25,875 nucleotides of DNA from Barthelona sp. PAP020. Taxonomy: Eukaryota; Metamonada: BaSk clade. The stretch spans positions 1-25,875 of the forward strand of contig JARQWU010000142.1 of assembly GCA_040182905.1 (NCBI GenBank). The letters run 5' to 3'. A program made the position numbers and the translations under genes. Below the pieces are notes generated by a model that saw only the letters and a program-made list of their open reading frames with translations, was not told the DNA's origin and ran no database searches. Shown here piece after piece: positions 9,113 to 18,900 of this stretch (positions within the stretch are counted from its first letter, which is position 1; each line of letters begins with the position of its first letter).

Positions 9113-12100
9113 ATGAGTTCAACAGACAATAGTGGAAAAAAATCATCTAAAAGGTTGCAGATTACGTACCCTGTAGTTGAGTATACAGAAGAAATCACTC
9201 CTGGTGAAAAAAAATCGATAGATGTTGAAGCACCATCTACTTTTTCACCGAAATTCGTTGAAGCTGGTTGGTATCAATGGTGGGAATCTCAAGGGTTCTT
9301 TAAACCAAGACCAGCAGATGAGAAATTCGTGATGATGTTACCACCACCCAATGTTACTGGTTCTTTACATTTAGGACATGCTTTAACCGTTTCTGTTCAG
9401 GATATATTTGCTCGTTATTATCGTATGAGAGGATTTGAAACTTTGTATTTGCCTGGTTGTGATCATGCTGGTATTGCAACACAAAATGTGGTTGAAAAAC
9501 GTTTAGCCAATGATCCAGTTAATCCTACAACTCGTCGTGAGTTAGGACGTGAAGAATTTACAAAAAAAGTTTTTGAATGGAAAGATGAATATGAAGCTAA
9601 AATTTGTAATCAACTTAGACGCATGGGAGGATCTTTAGATTGGAGTCGTCAAGTTTTTACAATGGATGAAGAAAGGTCAAATGCTGTTGTTGAGGCTTTT
9701 TATCAATTTAGTGAGGCTGGATTAATGAAAAGAGATGTTCGATTGGTGAATTGGGATTGTACTTTGAGAACTGCAATTTCAAATGTTGAAGTTGAAAAAG
9801 TTGAAGTGAAGAAAAAAACTTTCTTCAATGTTCCAAATCATCCCAAGACTGAAAAGTATATATTTGGTGTGTTAGAATATTTTTATTACCCAATCAAAGA
9901 TTCTGATGAAAAGTTGTTGATAGCTACCACACGTTTAGAAACAATGATGGCTGATACAGCAGTTGCTGTCAATCCTAAGGATCCAAGATATACTCATTTA
10001 CATAAGGATGAAAAAGGAAACAATATTCAATCTTATGTTATTCACCCTTTCCATAAAACTGAAATTCCTATCATCACTGATGCTGATGCTGTTGATATTG
10101 AATTTGGTACTGGTGCAGTTAAAATTACTCCAGGTCATGACGAAAATGATTTCAGAACTGGTGTTAAGCATAAATTAGAATTTATCAACATGTTTAACGA
10201 TGATGGTACTTTGAATAATGTAGGTGCTGAATACGAAGGCATGCCTAGATATGTTGCAAGAAATAGAATCAGAGAAAAATTACAAGAAATGGATTTATAT
10301 GATCGTATGGAAGATAATGAGATGGTTATTGGATTTTGTGACCGTTCAAAAGATATTATGGAACCAATTATGAAACCTCAGTGGTTTGTTGATATGAAAA
10401 CACTGGCCAAAAGATCAGTTGAGGCAGTTGAGCAAGGAGAAATCGAAATTTCTCCTGCCAATTTTACCAACAGATGGTACCAATGGTTGACTGACATTCA
10501 AGACTGGTGTGTTTCTCGTCAATTATGGTGGGGGCATCAAATTCCTGCTTGGTATGTCTATTTTGTTGATGAAGATGGAAATTGCGTGTCTGAAGATGTT
10601 TTGGGTGATGTTGATCGTGAAGATAAAGAAAAATGGATTGTTGCTCATAACGAAGAAGAAGCTTTAGAATTAGCCAAATTGAAATATCCAAATAAGTTGA
10701 TTAAATTAGAGAGAGATGAAGATGTTCTTGATACATGGTGGTCTTCGGGTTTATTCCCTTTCGCTACATTAGGATGGCCAAATAAAACTGAGGATATGGA
10801 TCTGTACTTCCCAAATACTATTCTTGAAACTGGTACTGATATTTTGTTTTTCTGGGTTGCTCGTATGGTTATGATGTCATTACAATTAACTGGAAAAGTT
10901 CCTTTCAAGAAAATATGGTTGCATACTTTAGTTAGAGATGCTCATGGTCGTAAAATGTCCAAATCCCTCGGTAATGTCATTGATCCTTTGGATGTTATCA
11001 ATGGTATTTCTTTGGAAGCTTTACAACAAAGTTTAGTCGGTGGTAATCTTGATGAAAGAGAAATTAAGAAAGCTCAAAACGGTCAAGCGAAAGATTTTCC
11101 TGTTGGTATTCCTGAATGTGGTACAGATGGTTTGCGTATGGGTTTGGTCTTCTATACTGGACGTGAAACTGATGTTAATTTGGATGTGAACAAGGTGGTT
11201 TGTTATCGTAATTTTTGTAACAAGTTATGGAATGCTTCCATTAACTTTGCTTTCCCATATTTCACACCTGAATTATTTGAAGAGCCAATGATTCCTATTG
11301 AAGAAATGCCCAGTGTTCATCAATGGATTTTCTCAAGATTAAGACATTGTTTGCAAATTGTTGATGAGAGTATCAACAATTTCCAATTGAGTTTAGCAAC
11401 CGAATCCATTGTGAAATTCTTTGAAAATGAATTCTGCAATACCTATTTAGAAATTTCCAAAATTTTCTTAAGATCGGAGGATAAACTCTTGGCAAAACTT
11501 ACTGCCAGAGTTCTTTACGAAATTATAGAAATTTCTTTGCGAATGATGCATCCTATTGTTCCTTTCGTTTCCGAAGAAATATGGCAACGTATGAGACGTG
11601 TTGCTGGTACTGTTGATGATATTCCTTCTATTATGTTAGCCAGTTATCCAAGAGTTGAAGATTATCAAATGGATGAAGAATTAGAAAAAAGATTATTAGA
11701 TGATATGAATTTGACATTGGATATTATTGGTGGTTTTAGATCAATTAGAGGTCAATATTCTGTTGCTCCTCAAAAGAAGTTAAGAAGTTGGTTAACTGGG
11801 AAAACTTCCATTGTTGAACTTGATCAATACATGATTGATCTAATTGCCACTCAATGCTCATTATCTGATATTCACTTTGTGTTAAGTAGTGATCAATCCA
11901 TTCCTAAAATTTGTGGTATGCAAACAATCACTGGTGAAATTACTGTTTGCATTGATTTGTCAGACTCTATGGATGTTGGCAAAGAAATAGTAAAGATAGA
12001 GAAAGATATGATGAAGATAACTGTAAAGAGAGATAAAATCCTTGCAAAAATGGCCAAACCTCAGTATGATGCCAAAGTGCCAGAAATTGTCAAAGCAAAA

Positions 12101-12181
12101 AATGTTCAGGAATTGGAAGATTTTGAATCTCAAATTGCAACAATGATTCAAAAGTTGGAGGAATTAAAGATCTTCGTTTAA
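9113..12181 (+). CDS. VARS1: Valyl-tRNA synthetase, cytosolic type
   Basis: 1022 residues, ATG to TAA. A class I aminoacyl-tRNA synthetase that charges tRNA-Val. Seen: the HIGH motif as HLGH (86-89) within PPPNVTGSLHLGHAL; the KMSKS motif intact at 614-618; an editing (CP1) domain at about 220-400 with TTRLETMMADTAVAVNP and GTGAVKITPGHDENDF, which clears mischarged threonine; the tryptophan-rich WCVSRQLWWGHQIPAW; the anticodon-binding helical domain at about 720-900; and a C-terminal coiled-coil arm at about 950-1015. The sequence after KMSKS contains the GISLEALQQSL insertion common in eukaryotic enzymes. No mitochondrial presequence is evident, so this is the cytosolic form, although one gene can serve both compartments by alternative starts. 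Length is normal and nothing is broken. Confidence 0.98.
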   Translation: MSSTDNSGKKSSKRLQITYPVVEYTEEITPGEKKSIDVEAPSTFSPKFVEAGWYQWWESQGFFKPRPADEKFVMMLPPPNVTGSLHLGHALTVSVQDIFARYYRMRGFETLYLPGCDHAGIATQNVVEKRLANDPVNPTTRRELGREEFTKKVFEWKDEYEAKICNQLRRMGGSLDWSRQVFTMDEERSNAVVEAFYQFSEAGLMKRDVRLVNWDCTLRTAISNVEVEKVEVKKKTFFNVPNHPKTEKYIFGVLEYFYYPIKDSDEKLLIATTRLETMMADTAVAVNPKDPRYTHLHKDEKGNNIQSYVIHPFHKTEIPIITDADAVDIEFGTGAVKITPGHDENDFRTGVKHKLEFINMFNDDGTLNNVGAEYEGMPRYVARNRIREKLQEMDLYDRMEDNEMVIGFCDRSKDIMEPIMKPQWFVDMKTLAKRSVEAVEQGEIEISPANFTNRWYQWLTDIQDWCVSRQLWWGHQIPAWYVYFVDEDGNCVSEDVLGDVDREDKEKWIVAHNEEEALELAKLKYPNKLIKLERDEDVLDTWWSSGLFPFATLGWPNKTEDMDLYFPNTILETGTDILFFWVARMVMMSLQLTGKVPFKKIWLHTLVRDAHGRKMSKSLGNVIDPLDVINGISLEALQQSLVGGNLDEREIKKAQNGQAKDFPVGIPECGTDGLRMGLVFYTGRETDVNLDVNKVVCYRNFCNKLWNASINFAFPYFTPELFEEPMIPIEEMPSVHQWIFSRLRHCLQIVDESINNFQLSLATESIVKFFENEFCNTYLEISKIFLRSEDKLLAKLTARVLYEIIEISLRMMHPIVPFVSEEIWQRMRRVAGTVDDIPSIMLASYPRVEDYQMDEELEKRLLDDMNLTLDIIGGFRSIRGQYSVAPQKKLRSWLTGKTSIVELDQYMIDLIATQCSLSDIHFVLSSDQSIPKICGMQTITGEITVCIDLSDSMDVGKEIVKIEKDMMKITVKRDKILAKMAKPQYDAKVPEIVKAKNVQELEDFESQIATMIQKLEELKIFV

Positions 12182-12512
12182 TTGTGAGTATTTAGCGTTG
12201 AAACTTGAAAGATTCTTCTTTTTTGAATGAGTAGAGGTTATTAATCAAGTGATAAACATTCTTTTTTTTTTTTATACTGTGCATGTTGAATGCCGATCAA
12301 TAAGTTTCTCGATGATAAAAAAACATTTGAATTTTTTCGTTTGCTGTAAATTTGGAAAACTCAATGGTTAAAAAATGTGGTTCAAACAAGTAAAGTGAAA
12401 GCAAACGACAAAAAAAATGTCTCCAGGAATCTTTTCTCTTGCGGAGAATGTGGGGATTCCATTTATAATTTCCCATTTTTTTTTACTTTCCCAGTTATAA
12501 TTTTTATCAAAA
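12182..12512. other. Spacer with T-rich tracts
   Basis: 331 bases with T runs near 12263-12273 and just before the next ATG (T-rich block near 12476-12485). No ORF, tRNA or convincing hairpin is found. It presumably holds the 3' end of valyl-tRNA synthetase and the promoter of the next gene. Confidence 0.5.
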
Positions 12513-13370
12513 ATGCATGGAAACCTTGGTTTTTTAACCGGTAGTTGGTCAAAAAAATTCGTTCAACGTGAAGTGTTTGTCGGAAATGGAATGATTTCTA
12601 TTAGTGCCGAAAATCCAAATGAACCACCAGAAGTGAACGCTTCTATTAACGGTTGCAAAGTTGATTATCCAGATTCAAATGATAATACCATTTTTAGAAT
12701 TATTAACAGTGAGTTAAGAGAAGTGTGTCGTTTGAAAGCCAGTTGTGTGGAAGAAAAAAATATGTGGGTCCAAGATGTTGAATCACAATCCAGGGGACAA
12801 CATATGCAGCAAATGAATCAAGCTCCTATGGCTACAAGTAAAGATGTTGAAGATCATACTTCATCTATGGCTTATACAAATGTTCAAATTGAACCTGAAT
12901 ATCAGGAACAACAATACCAATATCAAGAACAACCTCAATATCAACAATCTCAATATCAACAACCTCAATATCAACAACAACAATATCAACAACAACAATA
13001 TCAACAACAACCACAATATCAGCAACAACAACAGCAATATCAAGAATATCAACCATCATACTTAACTTCCAATGGAAGTTCACAACCAAAATTTTCTGAT
13101 ATGAGACCTTTGGGAATGGGTATGAATGCACCTCAAACAGCAATGAATATGGGTGGAATGAACACAAATATGGCACCAATTCCCACAATGGGAATGGCTC
13201 CAAGTATGGGAATGGGAATGTCTGCTCCTGGTATGCAAATGGGTATGAATATGAATATGCAACCCCAAATGCAAATGCAAATGGGTTATAACAATCCATC
13301 TAATCAAAATATGGGGTTTCCTAATCAATATAATCAATACAATCAATATGGTAATCCCAATTATTATTAA
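12513..13370 (+). CDS. PH-like domain protein with Q/Y-rich and M/G-rich prion-like tail
   Basis: 285 residues, ATG to TAA. Residues 1-91 resemble a pleckstrin-homology fold: G.L...G.W.KKF.QRE.FV near the start and CRLKAS..EEKNMWVQDV at the end, the C-terminal helix with its conserved Trp (W85). PH domains bind phosphoinositides or proteins at membranes. The rest is low complexity: QY-rich 129-183 (units such as QYQQ and PQYQQQ), Met/Gly/Asn-rich 198-258, and NQY repeats at 270-285. Such composition is typical of prion-like, phase-separating segments. AATAAA occurs twice after the stop. The antisense ORFs across the repeats are artefacts of the low complexity. The PH assignment is from pattern only; another small beta-barrel is possible. 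Confidence 0.85.
   Translation: MHGNLGFLTGSWSKKFVQREVFVGNGMISISAENPNEPPEVNASINGCKVDYPDSNDNTIFRIINSELREVCRLKASCVEEKNMWVQDVESQSRGQHMQQMNQAPMATSKDVEDHTSSMAYTNVQIEPEYQEQQYQYQEQPQYQQSQYQQPQYQQQQYQQQQYQQQPQYQQQQQQYQEYQPSYLTSNGSSQPKFSDMRPLGMGMNAPQTAMNMGGMNTNMAPIPTMGMAPSMGMGMSAPGMQMGMNMNMQPQMQMQMGYNNPSNQNMGFPNQYNQYNQYGNPNYY
12897..13061 (+). repeat. CAA/TAT-rich tandem repeat encoding Gln-Tyr tract
   Basis: Imperfect 9-15 bp units built from CAATATCAA and CAACAA encode residues 129-183 of the PH-like protein. Gln is nearly all CAA. The tract is likely to vary in length between strains by replication slippage. Confidence 0.8.
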
Positions 13371-13388
13371 TTTATCAAACGATGGGAT

Positions 13389-13409
13389 AATAAACGGGCT
13401 TGAAATAAA
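13389..13409 (+). promoter_or_regulatory. Two candidate poly(A) signals of the PH-like gene
   Basis: AATAAA at 13389-13394 and 13404-13409, 19 and 34 nt past the TAA stop. Motif matches only. Confidence 0.35.
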
Positions 13410-13496
13410 ACAAAACAATGTAAATACCTGATCTTTTTATATTTTTTCAAACATTTTATCCAAAGTGAAAATAAATTTTCTTTTCTGAAAGAAACA

Positions 13497-13673
13497 ATGT
13501 CCAATCATAAAACTGATATGGAAAGTGCCGATCAGTTAGATTCTCCACATCATGATAAGTTTGCATATCTTTTGCCCTTCGCTGTCACTGAAACTTCATT
13601 TAAAATGATTTCAAAGACTTCAAATAGCTTTAGAATTGATCGATTTAATTCTGGTAATATGAAATCATCTTGA
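13497..13673 (+). CDS. Possible 58-residue small protein
   Basis: ATG at 13497 to TGA at 13671-13673. The predicted peptide starts MSNHKTDMESADQL and ends NSGNMKSS. Its amino-acid mix (Asp, Ser, His, Lys, Phe) and its base composition look more like coding sequence here than the very T-rich spacer that follows it. It has no signal peptide, membrane segment or known motif. Position, 126 bp past the PH-like gene, allows an independent small gene or a chance ORF in a 3' region. Confidence 0.35.
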   Translation: MSNHKTDMESADQLDSPHHDKFAYLLPFAVTETSFKMISKTSNSFRIDRFNSGNMKSS

Positions 13674-14347
13674 TAATATGTTTTTTTTTTTGGTTTATGC
13701 TTGTTGTATCAATTGGATTTTTTTTCCCTTTTTTTTTTTTTTAAATGAAATTTCCCTGTTTTTCATGATATGAAAAAAAAAATATATTCATCTTATATTC
13801 ATTGGATTTTTTTCAAAAACATGAAAGAATATGGTGCTATGTGGAGTATATTTGTCACCTTTATTCTTTTACTGCAAATATATTTGAACACAATTTTGCG
13901 CAAACATTTATTCAATTTGTATCAATTCCCTTTGAAATGTAAATTTTTTTTTCTTTTTTTGAAATAATGATTGTGAAATAGATTGATTGGTTGAATTGTT
14001 ACCATGATCTATAAAAGATAAAGTGTTTTCGAACTTTTGAAACGAAAAATTCACAAAAAGAAAATGACAAAAAATGTGCCAAAAAACAACCTGCAAACTT
14101 CGGAAATTTACAATATATTCACCTCAAACCAATATTTTGGTCAATATATTTGTTGATATTTATTAAAAAATGATTTTGCATTCTCATCAGTTTTTTTGTT
14201 AAATATATGTGTATGGCAAGACATTTTTGGAATAAAGAAAAGTTTTTTTAAAAGAGTGCTTGAATGGAAAAAAAAATCTCCTAAGGCTGTATTGAGAAAG
14301 ATTTGTTTTTGCATTTTTTTGTAGATTTTTTTTTTTTGACGATTTTC
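13674..14347. other. Spacer rich in T and A homopolymers
   Basis: Holds T runs of about 9-14 nt (13681-13691, 13728-13741), A9 near 13773-13781 and a T9 run just before the WD40 start. A 65-codon ORF at 13770-13967 is made mainly of Phe, Lys, Leu and Ile codons from these homopolymers and is not credible. No RNA gene is recognised. Confidence 0.5.
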
Positions 14348-15562
14348 ATGCCAAATCAGACACAGCAAGAACTAATTAGAAAGCTGTTTGAAGAATGGTT
14401 TCTTTTTACAATTGATGAAACGAAAAAAGAATCAATTGACGATATACTTCAGTCCTGGAAGTTTGGTTACATGTTTGGCTGTGACTATTCTCCAGATAAT
14501 GAAAAATTTGCCATTTGCGCCTCTCAAAAGGTATTTATTTTTGATTCAAAAACGAGAATTTTGATTCATACTTTGAGAGATCATTCTCTTTATGTTTATG
14601 GAGTTTCTTTTTCCAGAGATGGAAGATTTTTGGCTTCATTTTCACGGGACAAATCAGTTAACATATATGACACGGAAGATTTCTCCCTGATACAGAAGAT
14701 CGAAAATGAAACATATGTGTTTGGAATTTGTTTTTCTCATTGCTCTAAATATTTATATTTTGGTGACAATAATGGTTTTATGAGGCAGTGGGATTTGGAA
14801 AGCAAAATTTTTGTTAAAGAGGTAAAAGTTACATCTCGAGGCATTATTTCTTTAGAAATTTCCTCAAACGATCAGTTCATTGTTTTTGGTTGTGATAATA
14901 ACTCTTCAATAATGATTCATGCTTCAGATTTTTCTATTGTCCATACCTTTTCAATCAAAGGGTTCACTAAATGTATTGCATTTCATCCTGACAATGAAAT
15001 TTTTGCCACAGGTGGTCTTGAAAACAAATTGCACGTGTGGAATATTGAAGATGGTTCATCTCTTCACACCATAGAAATGGAAGCCGCTATATATGGCCTT
15101 CATTTCTTAACCTCAACGGAACTGCTTGTTATGACTGGTGATGGGTACATTACAATATTTAATTATGTTAATTTTGAACATATTCAAAAGGTATATTGCG
15201 GTTGTGAGAAAAATTGCTTTTCTTGTGCTATAGCACCTAACAAATCACAATTAGTGTGTGGAAGATGTGATAAAACTAAAATCAAAACTTATTCAATCTC
15301 TTGTTCATATGACTCTTCATATCTGGAAAAGCTTGTTGAGCTGTCAAAAGATAATGGTTTTGTTATCACTTACGGTTCCTCTTTGGGTTGGAACACTTCG
15401 ATAATTAGAGAATTGGTGAGTGCTGGAATACATTTAAATGAACAAGATTTTGCATTGGTGTTTAATACATGCAAGGATTTAGTCAACACAAACAGGAACA
15501 ATGGAGGCAATTTTCATGAATTTATCAGTGCAACTGTTGAAAACAACAAAGACTTGATTTGA
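14348..15562 (+). CDS. WD40-repeat (beta-propeller) protein with a C-terminal extra module
   Basis: 404 residues; the first in-frame ATG is 14348 (the upstream in-frame codon at 14303 is TTG). Residues 42-320 contain about six or seven WD40-like blades, seen from repeated CDYSPDNEKFAI, VSFSRDGRFLAS, IAFHPDNEIFATGG and CAIAPNKSQLVCG strands and IYD, QWD, VWN blade ends. Before the propeller is a short helical segment (5-38). After it, residues 323-404 form a mostly helical module with SKDNGF and IIRELVSAGIHLNEQD, reminiscent of a degenerate ankyrin hairpin. WD40 propellers are scaffolds for protein complexes; the partner is unknown. It is the intact paralogue of the pseudogene at 7616-8810. 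Confidence 0.9.
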   Translation: MPNQTQQELIRKLFEEWFLFTIDETKKESIDDILQSWKFGYMFGCDYSPDNEKFAICASQKVFIFDSKTRILIHTLRDHSLYVYGVSFSRDGRFLASFSRDKSVNIYDTEDFSLIQKIENETYVFGICFSHCSKYLYFGDNNGFMRQWDLESKIFVKEVKVTSRGIISLEISSNDQFIVFGCDNNSSIMIHASDFSIVHTFSIKGFTKCIAFHPDNEIFATGGLENKLHVWNIEDGSSLHTIEMEAAIYGLHFLTSTELLVMTGDGYITIFNYVNFEHIQKVYCGCEKNCFSCAIAPNKSQLVCGRCDKTKIKTYSISCSYDSSYLEKLVELSKDNGFVITYGSSLGWNTSIIRELVSAGIHLNEQDFALVFNTCKDLVNTNRNNGGNFHEFISATVENNKDLI

Positions 15563-15955
15563 GAGTGCAGATTCTTCTTTGCCCATTTTTGGTTTCTTAA
15601 TATTTCAAAATAGTTATCTGAGATAATTTGCTGTTTATTATTGTTTCTGGTATTTTAAATGGTTGTTTCAAATGGATTGTAAATAGTTGCATTGTTATTT
15701 TTCTATTTTGCCACTCTTCTTTTAAAATCTCCAAAATTTTGACACATCACATAATCAGTGTAAAATCTCAAATGAGTACAATATACCTCTTTAATTGTTT
15801 GGAAAAATGATTAACATTGATTTTTCGAAAGTTTCCTTTTGAAAAAGTATCCCCAAACCATTCATGCCATCTTTCTATCATCCGATCATTCTTTATAAAA
15901 GCTTTAGTGATCAAAACAAAAAAAAAAATTTATAAAATGATACATAAAGTCTCTG
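15563..15955. other. Spacer between convergent genes, nothing recognised
   Basis: AT-rich sequence between the WD40 stop and the stop of the minus-strand HPS3-like gene. It serves as 3' region for both. Small ORFs here are Phe/Ile-rich and lack ATG starts with coding-like composition. Confidence 0.5.
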
Positions 15956-18900
15956 TTATTTGTTGTTTGAAGTTATTGCAGATGTGGCTGAAGGGTTGAT
16001 GATTTGATCAATGAAATTCCTATCAAACTTCAACTTTTCTTTGATTCTCTTTTCTGAATTAATTTTTAAAGAATCACAACATAAATGCAAGGGAGTATTC
16101 TTTGGAATGAACAAAATAAAGTCTTCAACACTCATTTTCCTTGCATAATAAGTCAAAATATGCGATAAAATATCTGTATTTTCAAAGAAAGTTTTTGTTA
16201 AAAATGTGGCAACATCTAATTCCAAAGGCGCATTATCAATGAAAAAATATAAATCTTTAAGTGTAAAATCAAGTAAATGTGGGTTCAAAATTTGATCTTT
16301 GAGCCAATTAATTGTGCTTTCAAAATAAGACTCATGTTTCAATCCAATCAAGGCAATAAAACAAAACAAATGCTTTTTTCTTAAGATATCAACATTTTCA
16401 TCGTCCAATAATGAATAAGCTAATCCCTGATTCACATTCAAAATAGTATCGAGAGTCTTTTTGCTGAAAAACAAACCAAAAATTTCAATAATCTTGTTCA
16501 GTTTCATTTTATCGATGTTGAGCCCAGTAAAGTAATGTAAAGTTACTAAAAACATCTTTTTAAGGATTCTATCAATAATATCATCCACAAAAAAAGATTT
16601 TTTCTCATCTTTGAAAAAATCAAACTCGTTTTCATCATTTGCTAATAAACGATGCTTATCTTTAGTTTCTATTGGATAAGCCAAACAAGATAAGTATAAA
16701 TGTATCAAATTAACAACGAAAAAATGACGATTTGTCATTAGAAATTTTTCAATGCATATACGATCAGAAATGGTTAAATGAGTCAAAGGAATTTTCCATC
16801 CCAACAGATGCAACCCTTGTTTAATTGTAATTATTTTCTCATTCAACAATCTATCAACGATATTTACAACCAAGGAAGGACTTTCATTTCTTAAGAAGGT
16901 TAGCAAAGTAATAGGGGTTTTTTCCGAATCTACCTCATCATTCATATGATTCATGTTAGTGTTTACACAAGCCAAATCCATTTGCAATAAATTTACATGG
17001 TTTTCCAGAATATATTCCAATAGAAAAGCCTTATCTAATTGTTCAAAAAAATACATTGTCGTCTTTAAGGAACTGTTCGTCTCAATGCTTAATAAAAGGC
17101 CTGCCAAACGATCAACCTGTTCTAATTCAACAATTTCACCAAAGCATTGCTCGTTTTTATTAGTATTGTTAATGGACATCAAGCTAAAATGAAAACCATC
17201 TTTGTTATTGTAAATAATTCTTTGTTTTATGCTTTGTTTCAGCCATAAAATCATCTCTGATGGTTTATATTGTTGAAATTGACTATATAGTATAAATTTA
17301 CCCAATAAAAAAAGGTATTTAGATTTTAACAATGTGATTATAGCATTAGAAGTGGATTGTAACTCAAAATATATTGAATCGATAGTTGAGGGATTAAAAC
17401 TAGCCGAATAATAATATCTCAAACGAACATTTTGAAATATGGGATTATTTGTATATTCAAACACTTCTTCAGCAGTTAAATCACTTAAAGCTAAACAATT
17501 AGCAGTGATCTCAGTCAAATATAATTCTCTTTCTTGATTAAGATTTGAAGGCGTTAAATGTCCAGTATTTGTCATAAAATCACTCAACTTCTTCAATAAA
17601 ATTACACCTAACAAACCAAATACAAATTTAATCAACCTTTCTAAAGCAGTAATACATATCTGTTGACTAACCTGATATAATTTAATCGTATGTGTATGGA
17701 TATGAGAGTTTTTAGTGTTTGATGAACATAATAAATCTGCTTCTTTTTTTAACTGTTGCCCAGAAAATCGAGGCTTCCCAGCAACAGGTTTTGGGTAGTA
17801 TAATGAACCATCTTCATTAACATTATCGATCCTACCCAAAGACTTGATCAAAAAATGTACTAATTCGATCAAACGAAATAGATGTGCTGGATTGGAAAAC
17901 ATTTCAAACAATGCAACACTTGAATCAGTGGCATTATGTCCATTATTAATCACATCTCTTGTGCTGACTCTTTCTCTTCTGTTTTTGTTTTTTGAAGTTT
18001 TTTCAAATGCAAATGAAGGTTGTAAACTCTCTAACCATTCATCTGCTAAGACTAAATCCTCATATAGTAAGCCTAAATGAACATCTTTATGTCCTTCAAC
18101 ACAAGAGAACAACAAACATAAGCCTTCCAAAAAAACTATCTCCTTCACTGACATAATGAAATATCGTGAAAGAAGGTAATGAGACAACACAGATTTATTA
18201 TCATTAAAAAATGATTTTTCAATTGTCTGTAACTCCTCAGGTTTCAATAAATCATTCACAAATGAACTAAAAATAAAATATACTTCAATAAACTGTTCAA
18301 ATGCCAAAACGCATAAAGTAGATGAACATTTCATTTCTACAATGGGAAATGATGTTACTTTTCTTTGCAACAATTGAGGTTTATTCTTCATTTTGATAAA
18401 ATAACTCTCTTGCTGTCTATCAAATGCAATAATTATCAAACATCGAGCTTTTTTAACATCTACACTGATGTTAGGTGGTTCTACTAAAGTAACAACTACA
18501 TTTTTTGGAGGTGTATCGATGGTAATGTCAAAAAAATGATCTTTTCCTGAACAAACATGTTTAAAGACCAAGTATAATTCATACTTGACACTTTTATCAA
18601 TTTCCTCTTCAAACAACACAGAATTACACGGATGAGCATAATATTTTTCTGTTACTTCAGGATAAAAAAGGGAAACCAAATTTAAATCAATCGCAAAAGA
18701 ATTCTGATTCTCTATCTCTATCTTGTCAAATAAAGAGCTTTCAACATTTGTTATAATTGTCTGATGGAGTTGGAATGCCATTAAACAATGGGTAAATGAC
18801 AAAGCTATGAAACGATTCATGTATTTAACTTCAATTAGATCTTCAATAGGCATACCAAATAGACTAAATTTCGTAATCAATTTGAATGCACTCCCAAAAT

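Noticed and set aside
12861-13418. Antisense ORFs of 63, 144 and 112 codons across the PH-like gene.
   Set aside because: Low-complexity shadows of the Q/Y and M/G repeats (Leu/Ile/Val or His/Ile runs); the sense frame is a full gene.
13770-13967. 65-codon plus-strand ORF.
   Set aside because: Composition is driven by A and T homopolymers (Lys, Phe, Leu, Ile), with no coding-like pattern.
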